The notes beneath the pieces were generated by a model that was not told the DNA's origin, searched no databases, and saw only the letters and a program-made list of their open reading frames with translations. DNA of 64,000 nucleotides from assembly GCF_036186745.1 (NCBI RefSeq), contig NZ_CP108086.1, positions 6,510,001 through 6,574,000 of the forward strand, written 5' to 3'. The position numbers and the translations under genes were made by a program. Shown in pieces: positions 10,065 to 17,985 of the stretch. The stretch comes from Microbispora hainanensis. Lineage in GTDB: Bacteria; Actinomycetota; Actinomycetes; Streptosporangiales; Streptosporangiaceae. How positions within the stretch are numbered: the stretch's first letter is position 1; each line of letters starts with the position of its first letter.

Positions 10065-10685
10065 TCAACGGGCGAGATGGACGGTGCCGCCGCGGACGGT
10101 GTCGGCCCGCCCGGCGGTGAGCGACGCGATCCACTCCTCGAAGGCGGGCAGCCGGTCTTCGGCCACCGCCACATCGAAGGCGACCTTCGACCCGTAGTCC
10201 ACGCCCCGCAGCGCGTACGGCGAGGCGCGCAGGTCGCTTTCCAGCCTCCCGGCCTGGGCGTGGCCGACCGACACGGTCACGACCGCCGCGGGGACCATCT
10301 CGACCACCTCAGCCCGGTCGAGGGTCTCCCCCACCGCGCCGCCGTACGCCCGTGCGAGGCCGCCCGCGCCCAGCAGCACCCCGCCGAAGTAGCGGGTCAC
10401 GACGGCGACCACGTCGGCGAAGCCGCGCCGGGTGAGCATCTCCAGCATCGGCGTGCCGGCCGTGCCGCCGGGCTCCCCGTCGTCGTCCGCCCTGCGCACA
10501 CGCTCGCCGACGACGTACGCCGTGCAGTTGTGGGTCGCGTCGGCGTATCGCCGCCTGCGCTCGGCGACGAACGCCCGCGCGGCCTCCTCCGTTGCGGCGG
10601 GCGCGAGCGCGCAGATGAAACGCGAACGGCGGACTTCGATCTCGTGTTCGACGGGGTGCTTGATCGTCTGGTACGGCGCTGCCAC
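10065..10685 (-). CDS. yigZ: IMPACT/YigZ family protein
   Basis: A 206-residue protein: an N-terminal UPF0029/IMPACT domain with RRSRFICALAPA, DATHNCTAYVVG, DDDGEPGGTAGTPMLEML and VVTRYFGGVLLGAGGLARAY, and a C-terminal DUF1949 ferredoxin-like domain. The family is conserved from bacteria to the eukaryotic GCN2 regulator IMPACT; in bacteria the role is unclear, with proposed links to translation and proline peptides. It starts at a GTG. It is the last gene on this strand after the SRPBCC/ArsR operon with 99 bp between, containing a TTAC-AAA-GTAA palindrome, so it may have its own regulated promoter. Confidence 0.92.
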   Translation of the reverse strand: MAAPYQTIKHPVEHEIEVRRSRFICALAPAATEEAARAFVAERRRRYADATHNCTAYVVGERVRRADDDGEPGGTAGTPMLEMLTRRGFADVVAVVTRYFGGVLLGAGGLARAYGGAVGETLDRAEVVEMVPAAVVTVSVGHAQAGRLESDLRASPYALRGVDYGSKVAFDVAVAEDRLPAFEEWIASLTAGRADTVRGGTVHLAR

Positions 10686-10712
10686 AAGGTCAGCTTATTC
10701 AGCGGGCCGCCT

Positions 10713-10723
10713 TTACAAAGTAA
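10713..10723. promoter_or_regulatory. TTAC-AAA-GTAA palindrome upstream of yigZ
   Basis: An 11-bp palindrome 28 bp upstream of the yigZ GTG. An almost identical motif (TTAC-GAA-GTAA) lies upstream of the TetR gene at 19984. The pattern fits TetR_C-type operators; shared regulation is a hypothesis. Confidence 0.35.
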
Positions 10724-10784
10724 TGTAGGGCCTTTGTGGCGCCGGACGAACCCCCCAGCGCCGATCCGTTCAATGCCGTCCTGT

Positions 10785-11228
10785 TCAGTGCCAGTCGCTG
10801 ATCTGCACGTCCCGCGGCGACGGCGCGCCCTCGCCGGTCTCCACCAGGGACTTCAGGCTCATCAGGTAGGTGGCCCACTTCGTGCTGCAGTGGTGCATGA
10901 ACTCCACGGGCTCCCGCCGGCCCTGGTGCTTGAACAGCACGATCGTGCAGTCGCCGTCCTGGCGGAGGTCCCAGTCGATCGTCGTCCCGGGCCATTCCTC
11001 GGGCCCGTCGACCACCCGCCACGCCACCCGCTCGGACGGACGCAGGTCGACCACCTCCATGTCGAAGCCGCCGGGCGGGAACCGGAACTCCAGCACGCCG
11101 CCGACCTCGCCGCTCCCCTTCGTGTCGTCGGTCCACCAGCCGGCGAGGCCGTCGACGGTCGTCAGCGCGTCGTACACCTTCTCCGGCGCCGGGACCTTGA
11201 CCCCGATCCTGTGCAGGATGTCCGCCAT
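10785..11228 (-). CDS. SRPBCC (AHSA1-like) domain protein
   Basis: A 147-residue START-like protein. The N-terminus VPAPEKVYDALTTVDGLAGWW followed by a beta-rich central region (GGVLEFRFPPGGFDMEVVDL) and the C-terminal helix with MHHCSTKWATYLMSLKSLVE match the activator-of-Hsp90-like SRPBCC group. Such proteins bind hydrophobic ligands and are frequently cotranscribed with ArsR repressors. It begins 18 bp after the ArsR stop on the same strand, so it is the third gene of that operon. Ligand unknown. Confidence 0.85.
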   Translation of the reverse strand: MADILHRIGVKVPAPEKVYDALTTVDGLAGWWTDDTKGSGEVGGVLEFRFPPGGFDMEVVDLRPSERVAWRVVDGPEEWPGTTIDWDLRQDGDCTIVLFKHQGRREPVEFMHHCSTKWATYLMSLKSLVETGEGAPSPRDVQISDWH

Positions 11229-11246
11229 CTTCGGCTCCTCGTCTCG

Positions 11247-11597
11247 TCAGTCCTGCCGGGTGCGCTGGATCGCCTCGGCGATCCGCTTGATCCGCCGCAG
11301 CCTGGCGTCCCACGCCGCCCCTACGGACGACAGCTGGGCGACCGCGCGGGCGAGCTGGGCGTCGTCCACCCGATAGCGCTTCTCCCGGCCCGCCGGCGTC
11401 CCCCGCACCAGGCCCGCCCGGTCGAGGACGCCGAGGTGCTTTGCCACCGCCTGGCGGGTGACCGGAAGCCGCTGGGCCAGCGAGGTCGCGGTGCCGTCGC
11501 CCTCGGCGAGCAGCAGGTCGAGCATCCGCCGCCGGGTCGGGTCTCCGATCGCCGACCAGAGGTCGTCGTCGACGTCCTCGGCCGCCGGCGCGCTCAC
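11247..11597 (-). CDS. ArsR family transcriptional regulator
   Basis: A 116-residue winged-helix protein: DDLWSAIGDPTRRRMLDLLL, RLPVTRQAVAKHLGVLDRAG (recognition helix) and GREKRYRVDDAQL. It lacks the ELCVCDL metal-binding motif of ArsR/SmtB sensors, so it belongs to the non-metal group that accompanies SRPBCC proteins. The GTG start overlaps the stop of the upstream SRPBCC gene (GTGA), indicating translational coupling. The twin palindromes upstream of the operon are its likely operator, giving an autorepressed three-gene unit. Confidence 0.9.
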   Translation of the reverse strand: MSAPAAEDVDDDLWSAIGDPTRRRMLDLLLAEGDGTATSLAQRLPVTRQAVAKHLGVLDRAGLVRGTPAGREKRYRVDDAQLARAVAQLSSVGAAWDARLRRIKRIAEAIQRTRQD

Positions 11598-12055
11598 GGC
11601 CGCACCCGCAGCGTCGCGATGTACGGCGCCAGCCGGGACAGGTGGAAGTCCCACCCGGCGACGTGATCCCGGTACTGCTGTTCGAGGACAGCGGCCTCCC
11701 AGCCCATCTCGCGGAAGCCGGACTCGGTCATCTTCAGCAGCGTCCCGGCCCCCGAGGGGGTCAGGTCGAAGGTGACCAGCAGCGAGTTGCCCTCGGCCGC
11801 CGTCTCGCCGGCCGGGTGCGTCCAGCGGAACGAGAACGTGCGCGGGGGCCGCACGTCGAGGACGGTGAACGACACCACCGCCCCGCCGGCGCCGGGGTCG
11901 CCGAAGACGAGCTCCCCCGCCGCCCCGGGGATCTCCTCGAACCTGGCGTCGTCCGGCCACCACTCCTTCAGGTGGCCGGGACTGCTCACCACCTCGAAGA
12001 CGATCTCCGGTGACGCCTCGATGTGGATCTCACGCTCGATGGTGCCGAACTCCAT
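11594..12055 (-). CDS. SRPBCC domain protein, first gene of the ArsR operon
   Basis: A 153-residue START-like protein: IEREIHIEASPEIVFEVVSS, PGHLKEWWPDDARFEE, a beta-rich core with FSFRWTHPAG and a final long helix DHVAGWDFHLSRLAPYIATL. The ATG is fixed by AGGAGG 6 nt upstream; an earlier in-frame ATG lies inside operator DNA and is unlikely. Its 3' end overlaps the ArsR start by 4 bp. With the second SRPBCC gene this makes an SRPBCC-ArsR-SRPBCC operon. Ligand or substrate unknown. Confidence 0.87.
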   Translation of the reverse strand: MEFGTIEREIHIEASPEIVFEVVSSPGHLKEWWPDDARFEEIPGAAGELVFGDPGAGGAVVSFTVLDVRPPRTFSFRWTHPAGETAAEGNSLLVTFDLTPSGAGTLLKMTESGFREMGWEAAVLEQQYRDHVAGWDFHLSRLAPYIATLRVRP

Positions 12056-12065
12056 GCCAGCCTCC

Positions 12066-12127
12066 TGCAACCTTTGGTTGCACATGAGGCTATCCGTACG
12101 GCGGCCGACGCGCAACCATCGGTTGCG
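12066..12127 (-). promoter_or_regulatory. Twin-palindrome operator and promoter of the SRPBCC-ArsR operon
   Basis: Two 17-bp palindromes, TGCAACC-TTT-GGTTGCA (12066-12082) and CGCAACC-ATC-GGTTGCG (12111-12127), are centred 45 bp apart. Between them on the minus strand are TTGCGC (12110-12115) and TAGCCT (12087-12092), spaced 17 bp. The upstream palindrome overlaps the -35 box and the downstream one covers the expected transcription start, an ideal geometry for ArsR repression. Confidence 0.75.
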
Positions 12128-12156
12128 CGAAAGCCGCCGCACACGCGAGGTTCGTT

Positions 12157-12681
12157 TCAGCGGACCGGCGCGGGATTCCCCGGCCCGCCGCGCCGCACCT
12201 CGAACAGGAAGCAGCCGAACTCCACGGCCCGCACGTGGACCAGCGCCGCCTCCGGGTCCTCCAGCAGGGTGTCCAGCAAGGCCGACGCCGCCACGGGATC
12301 GGCCGACCGATGCGCGCCGACGAGGTGCCCGTCCAGGATGGAGCCGTCGGCGCGGTAGGTGCGGAAGACCCGCCCGCCCATGGCCGCCGGATAGCCGGGC
12401 CCCGTTTCCGGCTGGGGCCCCTCACACGGCTCCTCGTGGATGAACACCGGCCCGACCTCCTCGTACGCCCCGGGGTCGGCGCCGGTGTCCAGCGCCCAGC
12501 GGCGCAGCGGCGCGTAGGCCACGAGCAGGATCGCCTCCCCCGGCCGGGAGCGGCGCAGGCAGCAGCGCAGCGGGCTGCCGCCCTCCTCCTCGACGATCCG
12601 GCGCGGCGTGCGCCCGGCGTCGTCGGTCTTCCTGAGCTGGTCGAGCACGTCGGGCGCGATGGCCCTGATTTCGAACGTCAC
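12157..12681 (-). CDS. DUF1203 family protein
   Basis: A 174-residue protein matching the DUF1203 pattern: a short N-terminal FEIRAIAPDVLDQLR, then GGSPLRCCLRRSRPGEAILLVAY, a central IHEEPC segment and a C-terminal VHVRAVEFGCFLFEVRR. The paired Cys in PLRCCLRR is a family feature. Members are of unknown function. The GTG start is preceded by GAGGG. It ends 30 bp before the operator region of the ArsR operon on the same strand. Confidence 0.8.
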   Translation of the reverse strand: MTFEIRAIAPDVLDQLRKTDDAGRTPRRIVEEEGGSPLRCCLRRSRPGEAILLVAYAPLRRWALDTGADPGAYEEVGPVFIHEEPCEGPQPETGPGYPAAMGGRVFRTYRADGSILDGHLVGAHRSADPVAASALLDTLLEDPEAALVHVRAVEFGCFLFEVRRGGPGNPAPVR

Positions 12682-12736
12682 GCCCTCATCGTGGCCGTGT
12701 GCCCGTGCCGAGGGCTGGCGGAAAACGGACGGCGCG

Positions 12737-13378
12737 TTACGAGGCGCTGACGGTCTCCGGCGCGGTCTCCTCCTCGTGCGCGGCCTTGGCGGCCTTGCGC
12801 TTGAGCCACACCGTGGTGCCGAGGCCGACCAGGACGGCGGCCGCCAGCCCCACCCAGGAGAAGCCCTTCAGCCACTTGTCGGCCACGATGCCCAGGTAGT
12901 AGACCGCGACCGTGGTCCCACCGGCCCACGCGACGCCGCCGAGGACGTTGGCGATGAGGAAACGCCAGTAGGGCATGTGCAGGGCCCCGGCCAGCGGCCC
13001 GGCGAGGATCCGCAGCAGGGCGACGAAACGGCCGAAGAACACCGCCCACATCCCGTGGCGGTTGAACATCTGCTCCGCCTTGGCGATGTGCGCGGGGCCG
13101 AAATGCTTGGGGAAGCGCCGTCCCAGCCGGTCGAACAGCGGCCGTCCGCCCTTGCGGCCGATCAGGTAGCCGATGGAGTCGCCCACGATCGCGCCGACGC
13201 TCGCGCAGAGCCCGACGATCCCGGGGGCCACGACCCCTTTGGACGACAGCAGCGCGGCGCTCACCAGCACGATCTCGCCCGGGAGCGGAATGCCGAGACT
13301 TTCCAGCCCGATGACGAAGCCCACGAGCACGTAGACCCAGACGGACGGGATGGTCTGCAGCCACTCGTCTACGTGCAT
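12737..13378 (-). CDS. DedA family membrane protein
   Basis: A 213-residue integral membrane protein with the DedA/VTT core: reentrant GFVIGLESLGIPLPGEIVLV, helices around VGAIVGDSIGYLIGRKGG, the signature FFGRFVALLRILAGPLAGAL with its essential Arg residues, followed by MPYWRFLIANVLGGVAWAGG and a last helix before a Lys/Ala/Glu-rich cytoplasmic tail. DedA proteins are proton-linked lipid transporters; some act as flippases for undecaprenyl phosphate or phosphatidylethanolamine. GGGAG lies 5 nt before the ATG. It stands alone between DUF1203 and menD. Confidence 0.93.
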   Translation of the reverse strand: MHVDEWLQTIPSVWVYVLVGFVIGLESLGIPLPGEIVLVSAALLSSKGVVAPGIVGLCASVGAIVGDSIGYLIGRKGGRPLFDRLGRRFPKHFGPAHIAKAEQMFNRHGMWAVFFGRFVALLRILAGPLAGALHMPYWRFLIANVLGGVAWAGGTTVAVYYLGIVADKWLKGFSWVGLAAAVLVGLGTTVWLKRKAAKAAHEEETAPETVSAS

Positions 13379-13505
13379 CTCACTCCCTCAACGCGCCAAC
13401 AGCCCCCATTGTGCCGTCGCTCCACGAGTGCGGCATCCGCCGCGAGGACCATGGCGGGTAACCGGAAAGGAGGATGGGCGTCCGCCGCCTCCGTCCTGGA
13501 GAGGA

Positions 13506-15155
13506 TCAGTCACGCATCGCGGCGCGCACGGCGTCGCGCATCGCGGCGTGGACGGCCGCGTTGCTCATCCGGTCGGTGCGCGCCTCCACGATGCGCAGGC
13601 CGTCCCCCTTGAGCGCCTTCGACAGCTCCTCCGGCTCCTCGACCAGCGCGTACGGCAGGCCGTGCGCGGCGGCGACGTAGCCGAAGTCCACCCCGTGGGG
13701 CGTGCCGAACACCCGCTCGAACGGGTCCTCCAAGGCGGCCTGCGGCAGCAGCGAGAAGATCCCGCCGCCGTTGTTGTTCACCACCACGAAGCACAGGTCG
13801 GGCCGGGGCTCGCGCGGCCCGAGGATCAGGCCGTTCTGGTCGTGCAGCAGCGTGAGGTCGCCGATCAGCGCGTACGCCGGGCCGTTGTGGGCGAGCGCCG
13901 CCCCGACGGCGGAGGAGACCAGGCCGTCGATGCCCGACGCGCCCCGGTTGGCCATCAGCCGCAGCCCCCGCCGGGGGCGCATGGCCTGGTCGAGGTCGCG
14001 GATCGGCATGGACGACCCGCAGAACAGCAGCGAGCCGTTGGGCACCACCTCGGCGAGGTCCCTGGCAATCCGCGGCTCGGTCAGGCCCGAGGAGTCGAGC
14101 ACCTCGTCGATCGCCTGGCGGGCCACGTGGTCGGCGTGCCGCCAGGCCCGCAGCCAGGCGTCGCCGCCGGCCGCGATCGGGATCTCCACGGCCTGGGCCA
14201 CCTGCGTCGCCGAGCGGGTCGGGTCGGGCCACCGGGTCAGGTCGGGCGAGACCACGATGTGCTCCTCGGCCCGGCGCAGCCACGACAGCAGCGGGCGCGA
14301 CAGCCCGGGGCGGCCCAGCGTCACCACGACGTCGGGCCGGTGGGCGTCGGCCCACTCCTGGTCGCCCAGCAGGAAGTGGTAGGTCGAGACGGCGTGGTCG
14401 CCGTATCGGCCGCCGCCGTTGGGCTCCGACAGCACGGGCCAGCCCGCCATTCCCGCGGCGGCGACGTATCGCCGCACGTTGGCGGCGCCGTCGCCGACGA
14501 CCAGCACTCCGCGCCGGGTCGGCGGGATGTGCAGGGCGGCGGAGGGCGGCGCGACCCGCGCCCGGAACCACGCGCCGGAGGCGTCGCCGTCCAGCGGCTC
14601 GCTCCAGGTCGTGTCGCCGTCGGGGATCAGCGGCTCGCGGAAGGCCACGTTGAGGTGCACGGGCCCGGGGTCCGGCGGCCCGGCGGCGCGCTGGCAGGCC
14701 CGGCACACCAGCGACCGCCAGTAGGCCACCTGGCCCGGCCGGTCCTCCGGCACGCCGACCTCGGCGAACCAGCGCACGGCCGAGCCGTACAGCTTGATCT
14801 GGTCGATCGTCTGGTTGGCGCCGGTGCCGCGCAGCTCGGGCGGCCGGTCGGCGGTCAGCAGGATCAGCGGCACACCCGACTCGGACGCCTCGATCACGGC
14901 GGGGTGGAAGTTGGCCGCCGCCGTGCCCGAGGTGCAGATCAGGGCCACCGGCCGCTCGGACCGCTTGGCCAGGCCGATCGCGAGGTACGAGGCCGACCGT
15001 TCGTCCACGCGGACGTGCAGCCGCACCCGCGACTCCGCGTGCGCGGCGAGCGCCAGCGGCGCGGACCGGGATCCCGGGGCGAGCACCACATCGGTGACCC
15101 CGCAGCGCACCAGTTCGTCGATCAGGACGGTCGAGAGGGCGGTCGCCGGGTTCAC
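13506..15155 (-). CDS. menD: 2-succinyl-5-enolpyruvyl-6-hydroxy-3-cyclohexene-1-carboxylate synthase
   Basis: A 549-residue thiamine-diphosphate enzyme adding 2-oxoglutarate to isochorismate. The N-terminal PYR domain has TDVVLAPGSRSAPLALA and HVRVDERSASYLAIGLAK (catalytic Glu) and LICTSGTAAANFHPAVIEA; the C-terminal PP domain shows GDLTLLHDQNGL...VVNNNGGGIFS, the TPP/Mg site. GTG 15155 with GGAGG upstream gives the conserved NPATALSTVLIDELVR start. It follows menB on the same strand by 117 bp, probably as one operon, and supplies MenF product flow toward menaquinone. Confidence 0.96.
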   Translation of the reverse strand: MNPATALSTVLIDELVRCGVTDVVLAPGSRSAPLALAAHAESRVRLHVRVDERSASYLAIGLAKRSERPVALICTSGTAAANFHPAVIEASESGVPLILLTADRPPELRGTGANQTIDQIKLYGSAVRWFAEVGVPEDRPGQVAYWRSLVCRACQRAAGPPDPGPVHLNVAFREPLIPDGDTTWSEPLDGDASGAWFRARVAPPSAALHIPPTRRGVLVVGDGAANVRRYVAAAGMAGWPVLSEPNGGGRYGDHAVSTYHFLLGDQEWADAHRPDVVVTLGRPGLSRPLLSWLRRAEEHIVVSPDLTRWPDPTRSATQVAQAVEIPIAAGGDAWLRAWRHADHVARQAIDEVLDSSGLTEPRIARDLAEVVPNGSLLFCGSSMPIRDLDQAMRPRRGLRLMANRGASGIDGLVSSAVGAALAHNGPAYALIGDLTLLHDQNGLILGPREPRPDLCFVVVNNNGGGIFSLLPQAALEDPFERVFGTPHGVDFGYVAAAHGLPYALVEEPEELSKALKGDGLRIVEARTDRMSNAAVHAAMRDAVRAAMRD

Positions 15156-15272
15156 CGCCGCGCCTCCACAACGCCCCGGTCGGCCCGGTTTCTGTCCACC
15201 CGCGCGTCTCCTCCCGTTTCCGCAGGCGCAAGCGTACGGCAAAAAGGAGTGGCCGCCGTCATCGCGCGGCCT

Positions 15273-16103
15273 CTACGGGCGGCGGGGGAACTTCGAGAAG
15301 TCCGGCTTGCGCTTCTCTTTGAACGCGTCGCGGCCCTCCTGGGCCTCCTCGCTCATGTAGTAGATGAGCGTCGCGTCGCCGGCGAACTGCTGCATGCCGG
15401 CCGCGCCGTCGGTCACCGCGTTGAGCGCGCCCTTCAGCATGCGAAGCGCCAGAGGCGACTTCTCCAGCAGCTCGCGAGCCCACTGGACGGTCTCCTCCTC
15501 CAGGCGCTCCAGCGGCACCACCGCGTTGACCAGGCCCCACTGGAGCGCGGTCTGGGCGTCGTACTGCCGGCACAGATACCAGATCTCGCGGGCCCGCTTG
15601 AGGCCCACCGTCTCGGCGAGCAGCCAGGAGCCGTACCCGCCGTCGAACGAGCCGACCTTGGGGCCGGTCTGGCCGAACTTCGCGTTGTCGGCGGCGATCG
15701 TCAGGTCGCAGCAGACGTGCAGCACATGGCCGCCGCCGATGGCGTAGCCCGCCACCATGGCGATGACCGGCTTGGGGCAGCGGCGGATCTGCACCTGCAG
15801 GTCCAGGACGTTGAGCCTGCCGATGCCGTGGGTCTTGTCGTCCACGTAGCCGTCGTCGCCGCGGATCTTCTGGTCGCCGCCGGAGCAGAACGCCTTGTCC
15901 CCCGCGCCGGTGAAGATGATCACACCGACCTCGGTGTCCTCCTGGGCGCGGTTGAAGGCCTCGCGGAGCTCGAACAAGGTCGTGGGCCGGAAGGCGTTGT
16001 GCCGCTCGGGGCGGTTGATGGTGATCTTCGCCATCCCCTCCGCGGTCTCGTAGATGATGTCCTCATACTCGCCCGACCGCTTCCAGTCGACCCCGCTCGT
16101 CAC
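15273..16103 (-). CDS. menB: 1,4-dihydroxy-2-naphthoyl-CoA synthase
   Basis: A 276-residue crotonase-fold enzyme closing the naphthoquinone ring of O-succinylbenzoyl-CoA. Diagnostic segments: [29 protein letters not shown] (oxyanion hole and the MenB-specific loop), [40 protein letters not shown] and the C-terminal [16 protein letters not shown]. Length is typical of actinobacterial MenB. It begins at a GTG and is divergent from menE with 100 bp between. It is first in a menB-menD transcription unit. Confidence 0.96.
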   Translation of the reverse strand: MTSGVDWKRSGEYEDIIYETAEGMAKITINRPERHNAFRPTTLFELREAFNRAQEDTEVGVIIFTGAGDKAFCSGGDQKIRGDDGYVDDKTHGIGRLNVLDLQVQIRRCPKPVIAMVAGYAIGGGHVLHVCCDLTIAADNAKFGQTGPKVGSFDGGYGSWLLAETVGLKRAREIWYLCRQYDAQTALQWGLVNAVVPLERLEEETVQWARELLEKSPLALRMLKGALNAVTDGAAGMQQFAGDATLIYYMSEEAQEGRDAFKEKRKPDFSKFPRRP

Positions 16104-16203
16104 ACCCGCTCCTTCGTCGTCATCAACCAGGCGCCGTCGCCGACCGCGCGCCGCCGACCAGGCGGTCGCCTCCGGCCACCGCGCCGGGACTAACCTTACG
16201 ACC

Positions 16204-17400
16204 GTGCTCAGCCCTCACGGACATCGCCCGGGACAGCGCCCAGGACAGCGCTCAGGACAGCGTCCCGTGCACGCTCTCGTCCTGCCTCCGGGGCCCGCGC
16301 TGTCCGAGGCCGTACGGCAGGCCCTGACGGGCGACGGGCCGGCCGTGCTGCCGCTGTCGCCCGACCTGCCGCGGGCCGCGCTGGAGGCGACGCTCGCCGC
16401 GCTGCGCCCCACGCACGTCGTCACCGCCGACGGCGTGCGGCGCGAGCCGGACGGCGAGCCGTCCGACGCCGCGCTGATCATCGCGACCTCCGGCTCCACC
16501 GGCACGCCTAAGGGGGTGGAGCTGACGGCCGAGGCGCTGCTCGCCTCGGCCCGCGCCTCGCTGGCCAGGCTCGGCGCACGCGAAGGCGACCGCTGGCTGT
16601 GCTGCCTGCCGCCGTCGCACATCTCGGGCGCGCAGGTGCTGATCCGGTCGCTGCTGTGCGGCACCGAGCCGATCATCCACGCGCGCTTCTCCCCCGCCGG
16701 CGTCGCCGCGAGCGGGGCCGACCACGTCTCGCTGGTCCCCACCCAGCTGCGGCGCATGCTCGACGCGGGGGCCGGCGTCGCGGCCTTCGGCACGATCCTG
16801 CTCGGCGGGGCCGCCGCTCCCGCGGGCCTGCTCGCCGAGGCCCGCGCGGCCGGGGCCAGGATCGTCACCACGTACGGCTCCAGCGAGACGAGCGGCGGGT
16901 GCGTGTACGACGGCGTGCCGCTCGACGGCGTCGAGGTCAAGATCGGCGGCGACGGGCGGGTGCGGATCGCGGGTCCCGTGCTGTTCTCGGGCTACCGGCT
17001 GCGCGAGGAGCGGCCGTTCGAAGGCGGCTGGTTCGTCACCTCCGACCTGGGCTCGATCGAGGACGGGCGGCTCACCGTGCTGGGCCGGGCCGACGACGTG
17101 ATCAACACCGGGGGCCGCAAGGTCGTGGCCGGCGCGGTCGCCGAGGTCCTGGCCGGTCACCCGGCCGTACGCGACGTCGTTGTGGTGGGCAGGCCCGATC
17201 CCGAGTGGGGCGAGATCGTGGTCGCCGTCGTGGTCCCCCGGGATGCCGGCGAGGTCACGCTCGGCGGGCTGAGAGACTTCGCCAAGGAGCGGCTGCCCGC
17301 CTACGCCGCGCCCCGCGCCGTCGAGTTGGTGCCCCAGATCCCGCTCCTGCCCAACGGCAAACCCGATATGGTCGCAATCAAGAACCGGAACCGCGGATGA
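16204..17400 (+). CDS. menE: O-succinylbenzoate-CoA ligase
   Basis: A 398-residue ANL-superfamily adenylating enzyme, short like other actinobacterial MenE. Motifs: [17 protein letters not shown] (P-loop), [39 protein letters not shown] and a C-terminal [14 protein letters not shown] with the catalytic Lys. TAACCT at 16191-16196 lies 7 nt before GTG 16204, fitting a leaderless mRNA; GTG 16267, after the repeat, is the alternative. The extreme N-terminus is a GQRP/GQRS repeat coded by a 12-bp tandem repeat and is unlikely to be functional. It feeds OSB-CoA to MenB, divergent next door. Confidence 0.93.
   Translation: MLSPHGHRPGQRPGQRSGQRPVHALVLPPGPALSEAVRQALTGDGPAVLPLSPDLPRAALEATLAALRPTHVVTADGVRREPDGEPSDAALIIATSGSTGTPKGVELTAEALLASARASLARLGAREGDRWLCCLPPSHISGAQVLIRSLLCGTEPIIHARFSPAGVAASGADHVSLVPTQLRRMLDAGAGVAAFGTILLGGAAAPAGLLAEARAAGARIVTTYGSSETSGGCVYDGVPLDGVEVKIGGDGRVRIAGPVLFSGYRLREERPFEGGWFVTSDLGSIEDGRLTVLGRADDVINTGGRKVVAGAVAEVLAGHPAVRDVVVVGRPDPEWGEIVVAVVVPRDAGEVTLGGLRDFAKERLPAYAAPRAVELVPQIPLLPNGKPDMVAIKNRNRG
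16227..16262 (+). repeat. Three-copy 12-bp repeat at the menE 5' end
   Basis: Three tandem copies of CYCRGGACAGCG, in frame, coding Pro/Ser-Gly-Gln-Arg units just after the menE start. Confidence 0.85.
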
Positions 17401-17440
17401 CCTTCGTGCGTCTGTAAGAGCAGGGGGAAGGGGACGCCGC

Positions 17441-17818
17441 ATGCAACCGATCCGCCTCACGCCGGCCCAGAAGATGATGGCCTCCGCCGTGCTCGTCGCC
17501 GTCGTCATCGTGGGCGGAGCGTCGGTCACGGCCGCCGCGTTCGCCGGCCGCCTTGACGACGCCGCGAAGGCGGGCGACGCCCCGGCCGCCAAGCTCGGGC
17601 CGGGTGGTCGCGGGGGAACGGTCGAGGTCTCCCCCGACGATCCCGCCCAGGGTGACGTCACCAGGGCACAGGCCACTCCCGAGGTCGACCCCGACGTGGT
17701 GCTGAAGGAGCTCACCGACGACCCGGACGGGGTCGCCGACTACTGGACCCAGGAGCGCATCCGGGGCGCGAACCCCATGCCGATGCCCCAGGTCAGCGTC
17801 AGCATCATCCCCGACTGA
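17441..17818 (+). CDS. Small single-pass membrane or exported protein of unknown function
   Basis: A 125-residue protein with a basic N-terminus and one hydrophobic segment (MMASAVLVAVVIVGGASVTA, about residues 13-35), then a charged, Gly/Asp/Pro-rich extracytoplasmic part ending ANPMPMPQVSVSIIPD. It may be a membrane anchor or an uncleaved signal. A purine-rich Shine-Dalgarno (GGGGGAAGGGG) precedes the ATG. It starts 40 bp after menE and may be cotranscribed with it. No known domain is recognised. Confidence 0.65.
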   Translation: MQPIRLTPAQKMMASAVLVAVVIVGGASVTAAAFAGRLDDAAKAGDAPAAKLGPGGRGGTVEVSPDDPAQGDVTRAQATPEVDPDVVLKELTDDPDGVADYWTQERIRGANPMPMPQVSVSIIPD

Positions 17819-17861
17819 CCGGCCCGCTCAGGCGGGTGTGCCAGTCTCCCCCGCCCGGCGA

Positions 17862-17887
17862 GGGAACAAACCAGGCGCGAGAGCGTT
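17862..17887 (+). promoter_or_regulatory. ECF-sigma-like promoter upstream of the sigma-70 gene
   Basis: GGGAAC (17862-17867) and CGTT (17884-17887) are spaced 16 bp, matching the GGAAC-N16-CGTT pattern of ECF (sigma-E type) promoters. It lies about 100 bp upstream of the sigma factor ATG. In Streptomyces, hrd-type genes are known ECF targets. Confidence 0.5.
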
Positions 17888-17985
17888 ATTGATACTGGTG
17901 CGCTGCGCGGCCGGACGCCGCGGCCCCGATTCGCAAGCATCAGAACCTCGATCATCCACGAACTCCGCAAGGAGGAGGTGTCCTC

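Noticed and set aside
13350..16193. 947-codon plus-strand frame opposite menD and menB
   Set aside because: Antisense shadow of two well-supported enzymes; no start signal and no recognisable protein.
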